Source: Datisca glomerata (taxonomy: Eukaryota > Streptophyta > Magnoliopsida > Cucurbitales > Datiscaceae). Taken from it: a stretch of 64,000 nt of DNA. The translations under genes were made by a program, and so were the position numbers. The stretch is from contig QANY01005406.1 of the NCBI GenBank assembly GCA_003255025.1, forward strand, positions 1 to 64,000, written 5' to 3'. Below, in pieces: positions 61,440 to 64,000 of the stretch; the first letter of the stretch is position 1, and every line of letters starts with the position of its first letter. Below the pieces are notes generated by a model, which had not been told where the DNA came from, did no database searches, and saw only the letters and a list, made by a program, of their open reading frames with translations.

Positions 61440-62720
61440 ATACTAAGGAATGGTGGGTAGACACTGGAGCTACTCGTCATATTTGTGCTAGCAAGGAAAT
61501 ATATTCTACGAACACGCAAGCAAAAGGCGGAGAACATTTGTATATGGGAAACTCTTCAAGCTCAAAGATTGAAGGATAAGGAAATGTGGTACTTAAAATG
61601 ATATATGGTAAATAAATCACTCTCCATACCGGTTTTTATGCGCCAGATATTCGACAAAACTTAGTGTCTGGATCTCTTTTGAGCAAGAATGGTTTTAAGT
61701 TGGTCTTTGTATCTGATAAATTTGTCCTCACTAAGAATGATATGTATGTGGAAAAGGGATATTTGTGTGATGGGATTTTTAAATTAAATTTCATAACTGT
61801 TGTATCGCAACTTATTAATAATAACAATATTTCTTCTTCTGCTTATATGATTGAGTCTTCTAACTTATGACATGCTAGACTAGGCCATGTAAATTATAAA
61901 ACGTTAAATAGGTTAATCAATTTAGACTTAGCATCTAAGTTTGAAATTAATAGTAATAATAAATGTGAGATATGTGTGGAAGCAAATATGATAAGAATAT
62001 CTTTTAAATCAATAGAAAGAGCTATCGAACCTCTAGAATTAATTCACAGTGATGTTTGTGATTTAAAATATATACAAACTAGAGGTGGTAAAAAGTACTT
62101 TATCACTTTTGTAGATGATTGTACTCTATATTTTTATGTGTATTTGCTAAGAAGCAAAGATGAGACAATTGAAGTGTTTAAAAACTATAAAAATGAAGTT
62201 GATAATCAGCTTAGCAAAAAGATTAAGGTGTTAAGAAGCCATAGAGATGGTGAATATGTTTCACCTTTTGAGCAATTTTGCTCAGAACGTGGAATCATTC
62301 CCCAGAATACTACTCCTTACTGACCATAGTCTAATGGCATTGTTGAGCATAAAAATCAAACTCTAAAAGAAATGATGAATGCAATGTTAGTAAGTTCGGG
62401 ATTACCCCAAAATTTGTAGGGGCTTTCTACAAATTACATTCTCAACAGAATTCCTCATAAGAAGACCCACATAATTCCATATGAAGTATGGAAGGGTAGA
62501 CCTCCCACTTTTAATTATTTTAAAGTGTGGGGGTGCTTAGCTAAAGTTGTCATTCCTAAATGTAAACAAGTTAAGATATGACCTAAAACCATTGACCGCG
62601 TGTTCATTGTGTATGCACATAACAGTAGTACGTATTCTTAATCATAAATCTTAGATTCCAGATGTGCATGTTAACACAATAATAGATTCGAGGAATGCCT
62701 GATTCTTTGAGAATATATTT
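61440..62720 (+). pseudogene. Copia B protease and integrase
   Basis: Protease: WWVDTGATRHICASKEIYST with a DTG site, then a YAPDIRQNLVSGSLLSKNGF stretch. Integrase: HARLGHVNYKTLNRLINLDL, IHSDVCDLKYIQTRGGKKYF and TFVDDCTLYFYVYLLRSKDE (61976-62323). It then reads SNGIVEHKNQTLKEMMNAML and YEVWKGRPPTFNYFKVWGCL. At least six stops. Confidence 0.88.
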
Positions 62721-62729
62721 CCATATAAC

Positions 62730-64000
62730 ATGCCAAGTGAATCAAGTTCACTAAAGAGATCTCATGATACTACGTCTAATAACGATCAAAGTTTCATAAA
62801 TGAGGAAGAGCCTAGATGTAGTAAAAGGATAAAGACAGTCAAGTCATGTGGGCCTGATTTTCTGACTTTTTTGTTAGAAAATGAACCTCAAAGTTTTACA
62901 GAGGCAATGGCATCTCGTGAAGATTCATATTGGAAAGAAGCTGTTAATAGTGAAATTGAATCTATCATGCAAAATCACACCTGGGAACTGGTTGAACTTC
63001 CACGAAGAAATAAACCATTAAGGTATAAGTGGATTTTCAAAAAAAAATGAAGGCAGATAGATCAATCGATAAGTACAAAGCCATACTTGTGGCTAAAGGC
63101 TACAAGCAACGAGAAGGCTTGGATTATTTTGACACTTATTCACCAGTTATGAGAATTACTTCCATTCGTATGTTAATTGTCATTGCAACATTAAACGGTC
63201 TAGAAATACATCAAATGGATGTTAAGACTGCTTTCTTAAATGGTGAATTAGATGAAGAAATATACATGGAATAACCAGAAGGATTCATTATTCCTAGACA
63301 AGAGAGAAAAGTACGTAGACTAATTAAGTCTCTCTATAGATTGAAACAAACACCAAAGCAATGGCACGATAAATTTGACAAAGTTATGTTGTCAAATGGG
63401 TTTAGAATTAATGAGTGTGACAAATGTGTATACTTTAAGAACACTCAAGCAGGGTATGTCATTGTCTGTCTATATGTTGATGATATGCTAATTATTGGTA
63501 GTAATATCAGTGTTATAGAAACTATCAAACAATTATTAACTAGTAGATTTGAGATTAAGGAAATGGGTGCCGCATATGTTATTTTAGGAATCAAGATTTC
63601 TAGAATTGAGAAATTTCTTGATAAGTTCAAGAAGTATAATATAATTTCAGTGAAGACATCAATAGATATAAGTCTAGCTCTTTCTCCAAACACTAGTGAT
63701 AGCATATCACAATTGGAATATGCTCGTTTATTCGGTAGTTTGATGTACGTTATGAACTGTACGAGACCGAACATAGCTTATACAGTAAGTGAGTTAAGTC
63801 ATTATACAAGCAATGCAGGTAAAGATCAATAGAAGGCCATAATAAGAACTATGGGGTATTTAAAACATACAAAGAATTATGGAGTGCACTATACAAGATA
63901 TACACTAGTACTAAAAGTGTACAGTGATGCAAACTGGATATCAGATACTAAGGATTCAAAATCCACAAGTGGATATATTTTCACCATTGGAGGTGTTGCA
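62730..64000 (+). pseudogene. Copia B RT and start of RNase H
   Basis: SREDSYWKEAVNSEIESIMQ and TWELVELP open RT. It continues with KAILVAKGYKQREGLDYFDT, HQMDVKTAFLNGELDEEIYM, a stop and LYVDDMLIIGSN (YVDD kept, about 63475). RNase H begins [20 protein letters not shown] at about 63915 and runs off the window. Confidence 0.9.

Larger units (their letters stand above)
59267..64000 (+). mobile_element. Ty1/copia element, 5' part (copia B); continues past the window
   Basis: The LTR probably starts TGTTGGAGAAAATTG at 59267, with a TATA box TATATATAG at 59576-59584. The LTR end and primer-binding site in 59650-60540 could not be fixed by eye. Gag, protease, integrase, RT and the start of RNase H follow on the plus strand with many stops, so this copy is inactive. 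The 3' LTR lies beyond the window. Confidence 0.8.

Overview
The window is nuclear DNA of a flowering plant, most likely a eudicot. It is AT-rich, its genes have many short GT-AG introns, and it holds a fasciclin-like arabinogalactan gene, a plastid 3-oxoacyl-ACP reductase gene, a NAC gene remnant, Tat-lineage Ty3/gypsy elements, Ty1/copia elements and an endogenous pararetrovirus. I cannot name the species. Roughly three quarters of the window is mobile or viral DNA. Three cellular genes look intact: a RINGv zinc-finger membrane protein (29832-33298), a fasciclin-like arabinogalactan protein (46261-47016) and 3-oxoacyl-ACP reductase (47716-51384).

Layout. 37-1000: CACTA transposase remnant (minus). 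1176-10679: degraded Tat-like gypsy element (minus) that has lost gag and protease but carries a spliced-looking antisense gene and an 89-bp tandem array. 10789-19896: second Tat-like element (plus), perfect duplicated target ACTCT. 20301-27986: endogenous pararetrovirus (minus) sitting in a TA repeat, with three long uninterrupted ORFs (movement protein, capsid/protease/RT/RNase H polyprotein, and an RG-rich protein of unknown role). 29832-33298: RINGv gene. 34125-43761: third Tat-like element (plus), target duplication GTATT, with a nested TTA-flanked MITE. 44194-45435: duplicated fragment of the reductase gene with broken splice sites. 46261-47016: FLA. 47716-51384: reductase in 11 exons. 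53382-59239: NAC pseudogene whose second exon is split by a 3.3-kb one-LTR copia fragment (54907-58179, target duplication CTGAT). 59267 to the window end: another copia element (plus), truncated by the window edge.

The most notable items are: the open-frame pararetrovirus, whose two ends are complementary to each other around the primer-binding site, so in the circular genome or its RNA they would form a hairpin presenting that site; the copia copy that integrated with only one LTR, its other end being an RT-coding sequence that matches the LTR tip at 15 of 16 bases; and the antisense gene with TATA box and introns inside the first Tat element. The gypsy and copia coding regions all carry stops and frameshifts, which makes the uninterrupted viral frames stand out. 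No database search was possible; all family assignments rest on motifs read by eye.
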